Shown here: piece by piece, positions 1 to 7,828 of the stretch
How the letters are laid out: the number at the start of each line of letters is the position of its first letter
How positions within the stretch are numbered: position 1 is the first letter of the stretch
Source of the DNA: Anaerolineaceae bacterium
GTDB taxonomy: Bacteria > Chloroflexota > Anaerolineae > Aggregatilineales > Phototrophicaceae
DNA length: 64,000 bases
Assembly (NCBI GenBank): GCA_002699585.1
Contig: PABP01000027.1
Coordinates: 1 to 64,000 of the forward strand
Reading direction: 5' to 3'
The notes under the pieces: generated by a model
Seen by the model: the letters and a program-made list of their open reading frames with translations, nothing else
What the model was told of the DNA's origin: nothing
Database searches by the model: none
Translations under genes and position numbers: made by a program

Positions 1-94
1 CGCCGCCCACAAGGTGATCCCATTCGTCGCTGGAGTTTATTTCGCGAGGGCTGGCTTGCTTTCTTACGCTTGCACAGCCCTTAGTGTCGCCCCC

Positions 95-619
95 TCAGCC
101 CATGAAAGACAAGGGTATCGCTTTGAATAAGAATGAGCTGCGAGTGGTCATAACACCACCGGGGCACAACAAAACCAGTTGGCTAACACGCTCTGGCTGA
201 TACGTCGCAAACTTGAGAGCCGTCCAGCCCCCTTGCGAGATGCCAAGCAGTACGGCTTGATCGATCTGCAACGTATCGAACACATCAGCAAGCCATTCCG
301 CATATGCTGGTGAGTGCCAGTCTGGACGATTTTGTGCGCTACGACCCGCTTCGCCCAGTAGGTCAATGGCATAGACATGAAAATGCTGGCTATAAACGGC
401 AACATCTCCACTCCAGATGGCTGAGTTGGTTCCCGCACCGTGCAGCAACACCATTGCAGGGGCATCAGGTTCACCACTGCTGATAACGTAGGTATCGCCA
501 TGCCGGGTGGGGATGGTATGTTCCTCATAGGGGACGGGCCACCGAGCCAGAGCTTGATCGTAGAGATCCATAACAACACGCTCTCCGGCGGGTGATTTAT
601 AGATCGATTGTGTGACCAC
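95..619 (-). CDS. C-terminally truncated alpha/beta-hydrolase
   Basis: The 174-residue product has the N-terminal half of an alpha/beta-hydrolase: the oxyanion-hole strand LLHGAG (about residues 58-63) and the nucleophile elbow GISQGG (about 127-132). Family members usually run to 260-290 residues and end with the catalytic His. Here a TGA stops the frame just after FKAIPLSFMG, before the lid and the His. The three frames downstream to the window edge give no recognisable continuation. The start is a GTG with GGAGG seven bases upstream. It follows the PadR gene by about 36 bp on the same strand, so the two are probably cotranscribed. It is probably a decayed gene without hydrolase activity. 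Confidence 0.6.
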   Translation of the reverse strand: MVTQSIYKSPAGERVVMDLYDQALARWPVPYEEHTIPTRHGDTYVISSGEPDAPAMVLLHGAGTNSAIWSGDVAVYSQHFHVYAIDLLGEAGRSAQNRPDWHSPAYAEWLADVFDTLQIDQAVLLGISQGGWTALKFATYQPERVSQLVLLCPGGVMTTRSSFLFKAIPLSFMG

Positions 620-655
620 TGTGTAACCTCCGTTTTGATCGGCTATTGTACGTTT

Positions 656-1192
656 CTAAAGTATTTCCTGGCGCAAATCCTGGACCCAGGCTAGTTCGTG
701 TGCGTAATAATCTAGCCATCGCTCTGTGATGCGGGATTCCAGTAATCGAGATCGACTGTTTCCGAGGTTTTCTGCCAGACCCTTATCCCGTTGGAGTTGC
801 TCACGGATCATCATCTGTTTGACGCGCAGTTCCTCTTCATAAAGAGTTAGTAACTTTTCAAGATCGGCATCGTTTAACTGACTAGCCCAGGTGAGTTGCA
901 ACATAAAGTGGTTGCGCACTTGTGGCAGTTCAGGAGGCGTTTGTAGCCATGTAAGCAAGGCTTCTTTCCCCGCCTGAGTGATCGTGTAAACCTTGCGGGC
1001 CGGGGCGTCTTCTTGTTGGTGAACTTCCTGTGTTACGAAGTTGTCTTTGTGCAGTTTGACAAGCATCCGGTAGATTTGGTTGCTGTTTCCCGACCAGTAG
1101 AGCGTCTCCGCTTCGGCGAATAACTTTTTCAGATCGTAGCCCGCTAGGGGTTGTCTGCTCAACAGACCAAGGATGGCGTATTGGATAACCAT
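656..1192 (-). CDS. PadR-family transcriptional regulator
   Basis: This 178-residue protein has the PadR N-terminal winged helix: it starts with YAILGLLSRQPLAGYDLKK, with wing and recognition-helix residues up to about 85. A C-terminal helical dimerisation region similar to the Vir_act_alpha_C type follows. Such proteins repress nearby genes in response to small aromatic or antimicrobial ligands. The ATG is preceded only by a weak AGG. The truncated hydrolase lies directly downstream on the same strand and may once have been the target. The effector cannot be told from sequence. Confidence 0.85.
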   Translation of the reverse strand: MVIQYAILGLLSRQPLAGYDLKKLFAEAETLYWSGNSNQIYRMLVKLHKDNFVTQEVHQQEDAPARKVYTITQAGKEALLTWLQTPPELPQVRNHFMLQLTWASQLNDADLEKLLTLYEEELRVKQMMIREQLQRDKGLAENLGNSRSRLLESRITERWLDYYAHELAWVQDLRQEIL

Positions 1193-1426
1193 ACCTATTG
1201 TTTCCCGATACTATTATCATTTTAACCTATGTTATCAGTACACTAATACCCTGTCAAGAAGCCAGGATTACTTTGATTCGAGGTAACTGAGCGACCAGGA
1301 TTGTAAATGTCTTTTTTTGGTACTGCTGATTAGGTCATGTTGGAGAGTTGCACACATTTAGGGTTGCAGAACAGTATTGTGAGTGGACGCTTTTCTATCT
1401 TATCCGAGCAAGGCATCGTGCTTAAA

Positions 1427-1453
1427 CAAAAAAGCGGACCCAGTGGCCCGCTT
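1427..1453 (-). terminator. Rho-independent terminator after the Gfo/Idh/MocA gene
   Basis: AAGCGG pairs with CCGCTT, with one internal A/C mismatch and a further CC/GG pair. On the minus strand the stem is followed by TTTTTTG. It lies about 20 bp beyond the dehydrogenase stop codon and closes the minus-strand catabolic operon. Confidence 0.75.
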
Positions 1454-1473
1454 CAATAGTTGGATCTGTAGGC

Positions 1474-2667
1474 TTACTCGACGACCTTTTGCACAATTTT
1501 GCCGCCTGCTTTTTCCTTTAGGATGAGCTTGGTACGGCCATCGGGCATGAGTTCTTCCTTGATGAGGAAGTGCTCGGCGTCGTAATCACGGACCTGCACG
1601 CCGGATTCAGCATCGTCGCTGCCGCGCCAATCTTCCAGTTCGACAGGCTCCCACTTTTTGCTTTCGATGGACTTGTAGGCGGCATCCATGATGGCGTTGA
1701 CTACGTAGCCATCGTAGAAATTTTCCATCGGCTGGTTGCCGTGCTCGATGCTGTCGAGCATGTCCGTGAACATGGGCGTGTAACCCAGTGCGCCGACCTC
1801 ATCACCAACGGGGAAGAGCCAGCCCGTTTCGCCCTCGGATTTTTCCGCGACGTAGCCGCCCTGGCCAACAGACGTAAACATCTCGAAGCCAGTCCGCATC
1901 CAGTGGTTCAGCCAGATGGTGCCTTCCGTGCCGCTGACCTCGTCGCGCAGGTCCATGCCGCCGCGGAATGTCCAACTGACTTCAAACTGGCCGAGCGCCC
2001 CGTTGGCATAGCGCACCATGCCGACCGCACTGTCTTCGGCCTCGATAGGGTGGACCTGGGTATCGGCCCAGCACATAACTTCCACCGGGCGCACATCCTT
2101 GCCGATAAAGCTGCGCGTGATTTCGATGCAGTGGCAGCCCATGTCGATGATGGCCCCACCGCCGGAAATTTCCTTGTTCCAGAACCAATCGCTGTGCGGG
2201 CCGGGGTGCGTCTCGCGGCTGCGTGCCCACAGCACCTTGCCCAGCGCCCCATTCTGGACGCTTTCCAGGGCTTTGAGTGTCTTGGGCGTGTACACCAGAT
2301 CCTCCAGGTATCCGTGGAAAACGCCTGCTTTTTCCACCATGTCGAGCATACGCTTGGCTTCAGCGGCGTTGCGACCGAGCGGCTTGGTACACAGAATGGC
2401 TTTGCCGGCCTCTGATGCCAGCCGGACGGCTTCCTCATGCTGGTTGTTGGGCAGGCCGATGACGACCACGCTGGTTTCCGGGTCGTTGATGGCGTCAGCG
2501 AGGTCGGTGGTGTGGCGCGGAATGTCCCAATCCTTAGCGAACTGTTCGGCGCGTTCCGCTGTGCGCGAATAAACAACGGTCACGCGGTCGGCGCTGCGGC
2601 CACTGTGCAGGGTCATGGTGTAGAACATCCCGATCAGGCCGGTTCCGAGCATGGTTACTTTTTGCAT
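1474..2667 (-). CDS. Gfo/Idh/MocA-family NAD(P)-dependent oxidoreductase
   Basis: The 397-residue product opens with the Rossmann motif GTGLIG ([12 protein letters not shown]) and carries the family signature [16 protein letters not shown] around residue 95, which holds the catalytic Lys in a C-x-K-P context. A C-terminal alpha/beta substrate domain follows, with HWMRTGFE and a conserved GCHCIE. These enzymes oxidise or reduce sugars, inositols and sugar acids. The start is the ATG at 2667: AGGAG lies eight bases upstream, inside the eight extra in-frame codons that precede it. The gene is last in the minus-strand cluster with lactonase, phosphotriesterase-like and FAD enzymes, which fits carbohydrate or lactone catabolism. 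The substrate is unknown. Confidence 0.85.
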   Translation of the reverse strand: MQKVTMLGTGLIGMFYTMTLHSGRSADRVTVVYSRTAERAEQFAKDWDIPRHTTDLADAINDPETSVVVIGLPNNQHEEAVRLASEAGKAILCTKPLGRNAAEAKRMLDMVEKAGVFHGYLEDLVYTPKTLKALESVQNGALGKVLWARSRETHPGPHSDWFWNKEISGGGAIIDMGCHCIEITRSFIGKDVRPVEVMCWADTQVHPIEAEDSAVGMVRYANGALGQFEVSWTFRGGMDLRDEVSGTEGTIWLNHWMRTGFEMFTSVGQGGYVAEKSEGETGWLFPVGDEVGALGYTPMFTDMLDSIEHGNQPMENFYDGYVVNAIMDAAYKSIESKKWEPVELEDWRGSDDAESGVQVRDYDAEHFLIKEELMPDGRTKLILKEKAGGKIVQKVVE

Positions 2668-2721
2668 TTTTGAAAATCTCCTTGTTTTCATTTAATAAAC
2701 GGATGTTTTTTGCTGAAAAGA

Positions 2722-2758
2722 AACCCCACCCCTGTGTCCCCTCCCCGAAGGAGAGGAG
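2722..2758. repeat. GC-rich dispersed intergenic repeat, copy 1
   Basis: The core CCCCTCCCCGAAGGAGAGG is preceded by an ACCCCACCCC block. The same arrangement appears in reverse orientation at about 51149-51190, and related forms lie at 34104 and 51075. It occupies the 100-bp gap between the nucleotidyltransferase and the dehydrogenase. Confidence 0.6.
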
Positions 2759-2766
2759 AATTTTTG

Positions 2767-3567
2767 CTAGGGAGCTTTTTCCTTGATTTTGCCGAAAGCA
2801 TAGCTGGCGAAGTCGTGCAGGGATTGGCACGGAATCGGTTTCGCTGACCCGGTTATGTTGTATTCGTCCAGGGCGGCTTGAATGACCGGGTGGAGGGCAT
2901 CGGGCAGGTGGGCGAGGCCCCATTCGCCACCCTCACGCTTGGAAATAGCGATGCCTTCCTCTATGAATGCCAGTACACGGCAGAAGTTAAGGACGGCATA
3001 TTTGGGCACATCACAATCGCCCGTCGATGGCCCCTGCATGATGTTGTTGTAGCACCATTCGGCATCACTGGCGATGGAATCCAGGTAGTCGGCGTCAGGC
3101 ACCTGGGGGAAGGCATCCTGCGCGGGTGGCCCGAATAGCGTAAGGCCGTAGTGCTTTGTGATGACAAAATGGGCGGCCAGATCAGGATCAACACGCGGCG
3201 TCTCCAGGTCGATGGTCCCGGCGGCGAACGCTTCGATATGGTCATCGCCATAGTGGAACTCGAAGGGCGTCGGATAGACGAAAGCGTCTAGGTACTGCTG
3301 CAACACCACGCTGATTTCAATCGACTTGCCACACTGTTTGGCGAGCTGCAAATGCAGTTGACCAAGCTGCTGCTTGATCGCTAACGATAGCGAGTGCTCC
3401 GTGATGACCAGCACGTCAATGTCGCTGCTGACTGGGTTGAAGCAGTCCATCGCTATCGAGCCATGCACATAAAAGCCGCGCATGTTATCCGCTAGCAGGG
3501 ATTGATAGCCAGCAAACAGGCTGTCGATGCAGGTGGCAACGCTCGGTGGGAGGGTGACTGTCGGCAT
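2767..3567 (-). CDS. Nucleotidyltransferase-domain protein, aminoglycoside adenylyltransferase-like
   Basis: The 266-residue product has the nucleotidyltransferase signature VHGSIAMDCF followed by SDIDVLV at about residues 35-55 (G-S then D-x-D), the metal and NTP site. An alpha-helical C-terminal domain follows, with a cysteine-containing CRVLAFIEEG segment like the AadA/DUF4111 helical domain. AadA enzymes adenylate aminoglycosides, but many homologues have no known substrate. The ATG at 3567 lies seven bases after the stop of the upstream MBL gene, which argues against the longer reading that overlaps it. Sitting inside a catabolic operon is unusual; it could instead modify a small hydroxylated metabolite. 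Resistance activity is not shown. Confidence 0.7.
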   Translation of the reverse strand: MPTVTLPPSVATCIDSLFAGYQSLLADNMRGFYVHGSIAMDCFNPVSSDIDVLVITEHSLSLAIKQQLGQLHLQLAKQCGKSIEISVVLQQYLDAFVYPTPFEFHYGDDHIEAFAAGTIDLETPRVDPDLAAHFVITKHYGLTLFGPPAQDAFPQVPDADYLDSIASDAEWCYNNIMQGPSTGDCDVPKYAVLNFCRVLAFIEEGIAISKREGGEWGLAHLPDALHPVIQAALDEYNITGSAKPIPCQSLHDFASYAFGKIKEKAP

Positions 3568-3574
3568 ATTTAGC

Positions 3575-4462
3575 CTAGCCCGCTGTGAAAATGAATTTTT
3601 CGCCACATTGCAGCACGCGATAGGGTGCGTCGGCGGCATCAGCGGCCTGGATGAACTGTTGCACATCGACCGTGTTAAACGTGAACATGTCGTAGTGGTG
3701 CGGCACGATTAATGGCTGGCCGATGTCGGCGGCCAAATTGAGTGCGTCGTCGATGTCCATGTTGGGTGGGACATGCAGCTCGTGGCGGCGTGAATCGGAG
3801 CCGTTGATCGGTAGGAAAGCCAGATCGACATCAAAGGCACGTAGGCGCTCGGCAAGGCCGTCGTAAATGATGGTGTCGCCGCTGTGATAGAGCGTCACGC
3901 CATCGACCTCGAACACGAAGCCGATAAAGGTGTAGCCGCTGTCCTCGTCGTACTCAAAAGTAGGGTGGGCCGAGGGCAGCACATGTACTTTGATCGGGCC
4001 AATTTGCAGCGTTTCGTCGCCCGTGGTGGTGATGAGGTTATCCACCGGGATGCCCAATAACTGGGCGTGTTTGGCATTGACCTGCGGCAGGATGAGCTTG
4101 GCTTCGGGGTTCTGGGCGAACAGGTCGGGCAGCGTGCCGGGGTCCATGTGGTCGCTGTGTTTGTGGCTGCTGAAAACGTACTTCACATCCGGTACATCGG
4201 TGCCGCGCAGCGGGGCGTGGGTGATGCGTACATGAGGTTTGGCGGTGGTCGCGTACTTGTTGGTCAGGTGCTCCGATAGGTACAGATCGACGTAGAACAA
4301 GGTCGATGCGGTCTTGATGGCATAACCGCTCTGGCCCAGCCACCAGATAGCGACCTGCCCCGGTGCCACCTGGGTCTGGCGAATATCGGCTGTCAGTGCC
4401 GCGCCGGATTGCATGGGCGTAATCATGTCGGCTTCGTTGATCGAATAATCGATTGGATCCAT
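3575..4462 (-). CDS. UlaG-like metallo-beta-lactamase-fold hydrolase
   Basis: The 295-residue product carries the metal motif SSHKHSDHMDP (HxHxDH) near residue 100, an SAHPTFEY segment near 165, and YHSGDTII near 193, which supplies the bridging Asp. This layout matches L-ascorbate-6-phosphate lactonase UlaG and its relatives, cytoplasmic metal-dependent hydrolases that open sugar-acid lactones. It lies 15 bp from the phosphotriesterase-like gene upstream and 7 bp from the nucleotidyltransferase downstream, so these are one operon. Lactonase activity is inferred from the family and the neighbours; the lactone itself is unknown. Confidence 0.8.
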   Translation of the reverse strand: MDPIDYSINEADMITPMQSGAALTADIRQTQVAPGQVAIWWLGQSGYAIKTASTLFYVDLYLSEHLTNKYATTAKPHVRITHAPLRGTDVPDVKYVFSSHKHSDHMDPGTLPDLFAQNPEAKLILPQVNAKHAQLLGIPVDNLITTTGDETLQIGPIKVHVLPSAHPTFEYDEDSGYTFIGFVFEVDGVTLYHSGDTIIYDGLAERLRAFDVDLAFLPINGSDSRRHELHVPPNMDIDDALNLAADIGQPLIVPHHYDMFTFNTVDVQQFIQAADAADAPYRVLQCGEKFIFTAG

Positions 4463-4477
4463 ATAAATAACTCTTTT

Positions 4478-5401
4478 CTACGTGGCGATGGTCAACGCAC
4501 GTCGCGGATTTTCAATGAGCATAACATTGATCGTGTCGGTCGTCATCCCGGTGGACCGCAGCAGCGGCACGAACTGTTTGAGCAGATACGGAAAGCCGGG
4601 TTGGCCGCCATAGGCTGGGAAGCCACTTTTGCGGGCGGTGTCCATCGACAGCATGATTTGCTGCTGATGGCCGCGTTCGATGAGCATCTGGATCATGGCG
4701 ATGCGCGCTTCTTCGCTGGCGTACTTTGGCTTGCCGATCTGGTCGAAACCCATGTAGACGCCCGTATCGGCCACGGCGCGGTGATAGTCGGCATCGAGAT
4801 TACGGTCCATGTGGCCGATCAGAATGCGATCTGCTGCAACGCCGAGGCCAGTTAAAAGGGCGATTTGCTCCAGGCCCATTGTTCCGGCTTCGGTATGGGT
4901 GCTGATGAGCGCCCCGGTCGCCAGTTGGGCCTGGGCAGCGGCTTTAAAGACTTTGTGCTCGGCGGGTGTGATCTCATTCAGGCTGGAAGCGGCCTTGATC
5001 GCGCCAGCACGGATGTCGGTATCGTCCATGCCGTGCTTGATTTCCGTGATGAAGCGATGTGCCAACTGTTCAACCGATTGGTGCTCGACATGCGGGCGGC
5101 AGAATTTATCTTTCAGGTAGCCGGTGATGGCGATGATGTGCAGCCCGCTCGCCTTGCTGATACGGCGCAGGGCTGCCGGGTTGCGGCTGTAATCAATGGG
5201 CGTCATTTCCAGCAGGGATTTTCCGCCCGCCAGTTTTAAGGCCTGTGCTGAAATGATGGCGGCGGTTTCATCGTTCAGTACTAGGTCAGGGTCTTTGCTG
5301 TCGAAGGGTGGTGGCGGCTGGCCGATGAGGTGCTCATGCGGGTAGCAGATGCCCAAGTTTTCGGGGGCGATGTCCCCGGTGACGGTTCGTATGAATGACA
5401 T
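4478..5401 (-). CDS. Phosphotriesterase-family (Php-like) hydrolase
   Basis: The 307-residue TIM-barrel protein of the amidohydrolase superfamily shows the expected metal ligands: HEHLIG (HxH) near the N-terminus, a Lys in GAIKAASS, His in ISTHTEAG, His in IGHMDRN, and Asp in LSMDTARKSG. The length matches E. coli Php (YhfV), a phosphotriesterase homology protein, and related enzymes that are often lactonases, not true phosphotriesterases. It is cotranscribed with a UlaG-like lactonase and lies near a YhfZ-like regulator. E. coli also carries php and yhfZ in one operon, so the link looks real. The physiological substrate is unknown. Confidence 0.82.
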   Translation of the reverse strand: MSFIRTVTGDIAPENLGICYPHEHLIGQPPPPFDSKDPDLVLNDETAAIISAQALKLAGGKSLLEMTPIDYSRNPAALRRISKASGLHIIAITGYLKDKFCRPHVEHQSVEQLAHRFITEIKHGMDDTDIRAGAIKAASSLNEITPAEHKVFKAAAQAQLATGALISTHTEAGTMGLEQIALLTGLGVAADRILIGHMDRNLDADYHRAVADTGVYMGFDQIGKPKYASEEARIAMIQMLIERGHQQQIMLSMDTARKSGFPAYGGQPGFPYLLKQFVPLLRSTGMTTDTINVMLIENPRRALTIAT

Positions 5402-5410
5402 GGTTGTTTC

Positions 5411-6700
5411 CTAATCCAATACAGCGCCCAGATCGCGCAGGCGTGTTTGTAGTTCGCCAATGTGGACCTCGCGCGGGAGGGCGTTTTTCTCTAGTCCAAG
5501 TGCGGCGGCGGTCCCGGCGGCTTGTCCCATCGCCATGCACTGGCCCATACTGCGCACCGATGCGTGCGCATCGTGGTCAGCAGACAGGCAGCGCCCAACC
5601 ACCAGCAGCCCGTCTACTTTTTGGGGTAGCAGGGTGCGGTAGGGAATATCATAGGTTGCGCCATCGGGTAGGTACTGCCATTTGGTATCGCTGCCCGCAT
5701 GATGATCCTCAATGGGTGCGCCACACTGGGCGATGGCATCCTCGAATTTGCGTCCGACCAGCACATCGGCTTTGGACAGACGATAATCGCCATAGATTCG
5801 GCGGCTTTCGCGCACACCAATCTGGTGACTGAGTGCGCCCATGTCGGCTTTTTCATAGCCGGGGACGTAATCCACTAAGAAACGGGCGTATTCCTGGGCC
5901 TGCCGCCGCCCTTCGATTTCCGCCTGGGTGAGCTGGAACGGGTCGGTGGCGTCCACATTGCCGACGCGCGTCATGTTGGTCACCATCACACCGGGCAGCG
6001 GGTTGATATGCACGCTGCCTTCGCGGCGCGGTAGGTTGTAGCGTCCGCTGGCGATGGCCTCGGCCATAAGGTTGTGCAGCTCATCTTTTTTGACCTGCAC
6101 GGCGCGCTCGACATCGACGTTGATGAGGTTGAAGGTGGTCGTCAACGACTGCACTTGCTCTCCGGCGAACTCGAAAGGTACGCCAGAAGCAACGGCCACG
6201 TCGGCATCCCCAGAGGCATCAATGACGATCTGCGCGTTAATTTGCAGCAATCCGGCTTTGGTGGCAACGATCACGCCCGTGATGCGCTCATTTTCAGTCA
6301 GCACATCCATGACGAAGCTATGATACAGCAGCCGCACTCCAGCTTGCTCTGCTAGCCGTTCCCAGACAATTTTGAGCGTCTGAGGGTCATAGGTGATGCC
6401 CTGGCCTGCGCCGTAGGTATTGGGCCGATAGATGACTTTGCCCTGGTCAGCCAGGGCGCTGACGATGTCATCGGGTACGCCGCCGACGACCTTGCGCGCC
6501 TCGCTGCCGGGGGTATAAAAGCCGTAGAATGTGTCTAAAACCTGGGTACTGATGCCCCCTAAAAAACCGTAACGCTCCACCAGCAGCGTGTCCGCACCCT
6601 GACGGGCGGCGGCGATGGCAGCAGTCGCGCCAGAGGACCCGCCACCGACGACCAGAACGTCAGTTTCGACTGTTTGTTTGATGCTCGCCTGATAGGGCAT
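5411..6700 (-). CDS. FAD-dependent oxidoreductase
   Basis: The 429-residue protein starts with the dinucleotide-binding motif VVGGGSSGATAAIAAARQG and the following RYGFLGG, typical of the FAD_oxidored group (flavoproteins related to fumarate reductase). IDASGDADVAVASG near residue 155 is the second FAD contact, and the C-terminal GQCMAMGQAAGTAAAL closes the cofactor site. It is the promoter-proximal gene of the minus-strand operon, with GCGGAAG before the ATG. It ends 9 bp before the Php-like gene. It probably performs a dehydrogenation in the same pathway; the substrate cannot be read from sequence. Confidence 0.82.
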   Translation of the reverse strand: MPYQASIKQTVETDVLVVGGGSSGATAAIAAARQGADTLLVERYGFLGGISTQVLDTFYGFYTPGSEARKVVGGVPDDIVSALADQGKVIYRPNTYGAGQGITYDPQTLKIVWERLAEQAGVRLLYHSFVMDVLTENERITGVIVATKAGLLQINAQIVIDASGDADVAVASGVPFEFAGEQVQSLTTTFNLINVDVERAVQVKKDELHNLMAEAIASGRYNLPRREGSVHINPLPGVMVTNMTRVGNVDATDPFQLTQAEIEGRRQAQEYARFLVDYVPGYEKADMGALSHQIGVRESRRIYGDYRLSKADVLVGRKFEDAIAQCGAPIEDHHAGSDTKWQYLPDGATYDIPYRTLLPQKVDGLLVVGRCLSADHDAHASVRSMGQCMAMGQAAGTAAALGLEKNALPREVHIGELQTRLRDLGAVLD

Positions 6701-6772
6701 ATCTTCCGCTATCGATAAATGTTCATTATTTTGAATATTAAATGATATGTGCGTGGATTGTCAAATCGTGTT

Positions 6773-6795
6773 ACCCTATTTGTGGAAATTAGGGT
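6773..6795. promoter_or_regulatory. Dyad in the divergent FAD/yhfZ-like promoter region
   Basis: ACCCTA and TAGGGT form an inverted repeat, extended inward by ATTT/AAAT around a GTGG centre. It sits in the only gap between the divergent FAD oxidoreductase and YhfZ-like regulator genes, so it is a good candidate operator for that regulator. Confidence 0.45.
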
Positions 6796-6861
6796 CGATT
6801 ACCACCCGCTTTATTCATCCAATTGAACCAATCTCCTAGAATAGTCTGCCTGACCAAGCCT

Positions 6862-7785
6862 ATGGACGATCTGCTATCCAAACAGGGAAAAACAATACGC
6901 TATCTGGCGTCTATTTTGCTGAACGCTGAGCCGGGGCATCGGTTGGTGGCCATGCAGCAAATCGCCGATGAGCAGGATGTCAGTGTCGGCACCGTGCAAG
7001 CCGCCATGCAGTATTTGCAAAATGAACATATCGTCCAGGTGGCCAATCGCGGTCGGCTGGGGGCTTTTGCGCAGGCATTGGATTACCCGCATTTGTGGGC
7101 TTTAGCGCGTCAGCGGCCCATGAGTGCAATCTTGCCGATGCCGTATTCACTGCGGGTAGAAGGGCTGGCGACAGCACTGCGGCAGGCATTCGATGCCCAT
7201 GCGTTGGACATCCAGCTACGTTATATGCGTGGCTCCACAGCGCGCATTGAACGGCTTACCAGCGGCCAATGCGATTGGGTCATTACGTCGCGCTATGCCG
7301 CCGAAGCAGCGGCGGTCAGTGGCTTTGAAGTCGAGCCGATTTTAGCCCTGGGACCGGGCAGCTATACCATCGAGCATGTGCTGTTGATTAAGGGCGCGGA
7401 CCAGTTGCAGCCGGGGATGCGCGTCGGCATCGATACCCAGTCGGCGGACCATGCTTATGTGGTGCGTTTGCTCAGCCGGGGGACGCCTGTGAGCTTTGTC
7501 GAAATTGATTACAGCACGACTATCGAGCAACTGCTCAGCGGGCAAATTGACGCCACTGTCTGGACCGAGCCGGACGTCCCGACGCTGCCGGAGCCGTTCC
7601 GGGCGCTGCCGGTTGGGGCGACATTCGCTGAAGATGATAAGCTGGGCCAACTTGGCGAAGCGGTCATTATCGGGCTACCTGCCTATGAAGGTGTGGCCCA
7701 TGTGGTGCAGGCGGTGCTGGCTGTCGATAGTGTGCGCGAAGTGCAGCAAGCAGTTGTTGAGCGCCAGGTGCGGCCAACATACTGA
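6862..7785 (+). CDS. YhfZ-like GntR-type regulator with periplasmic-binding-like domain
   Basis: The 307-residue product has an N-terminal winged helix of GntR type (LASILLNAEPGHRLVAMQQI, then a helix with VSVGTVQAAMQYLQ), followed by a two-lobed ligand-binding domain with LPMPYSLRVEGLATAL and a long solute-binding-like C-terminal part. This matches YhfZ, the regulator in the E. coli yhf operon. The ATG at 6862 aligns best with that family; an upstream TTG at 6823 would add 13 residues but has no ribosome site. It is transcribed divergently from the FAD/Php-like operon and followed by a ROK kinase. It probably senses a pathway intermediate. Confidence 0.65.
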   Translation: MDDLLSKQGKTIRYLASILLNAEPGHRLVAMQQIADEQDVSVGTVQAAMQYLQNEHIVQVANRGRLGAFAQALDYPHLWALARQRPMSAILPMPYSLRVEGLATALRQAFDAHALDIQLRYMRGSTARIERLTSGQCDWVITSRYAAEAAAVSGFEVEPILALGPGSYTIEHVLLIKGADQLQPGMRVGIDTQSADHAYVVRLLSRGTPVSFVEIDYSTTIEQLLSGQIDATVWTEPDVPTLPEPFRALPVGATFAEDDKLGQLGEAVIIGLPAYEGVAHVVQAVLAVDSVREVQQAVVERQVRPTY

Positions 7786-7828
7786 GCCAAATTATTGACT
7801 TTTACGTTTTACGAGGAGCTAAGACACG

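Noticed and set aside
1570-2415. Plus-strand open frame of 281 codons within the dehydrogenase gene
   Set aside because: His/Ala-rich shadow sequence; the minus-strand Gfo/Idh/MocA protein has all expected motifs.
3575-3666. Longer N-terminus for the nucleotidyltransferase from 3666
   Set aside because: It would overlap the MBL gene by about 90 bp; the ATG at 3567 follows that stop by seven bases and begins where family similarity does.
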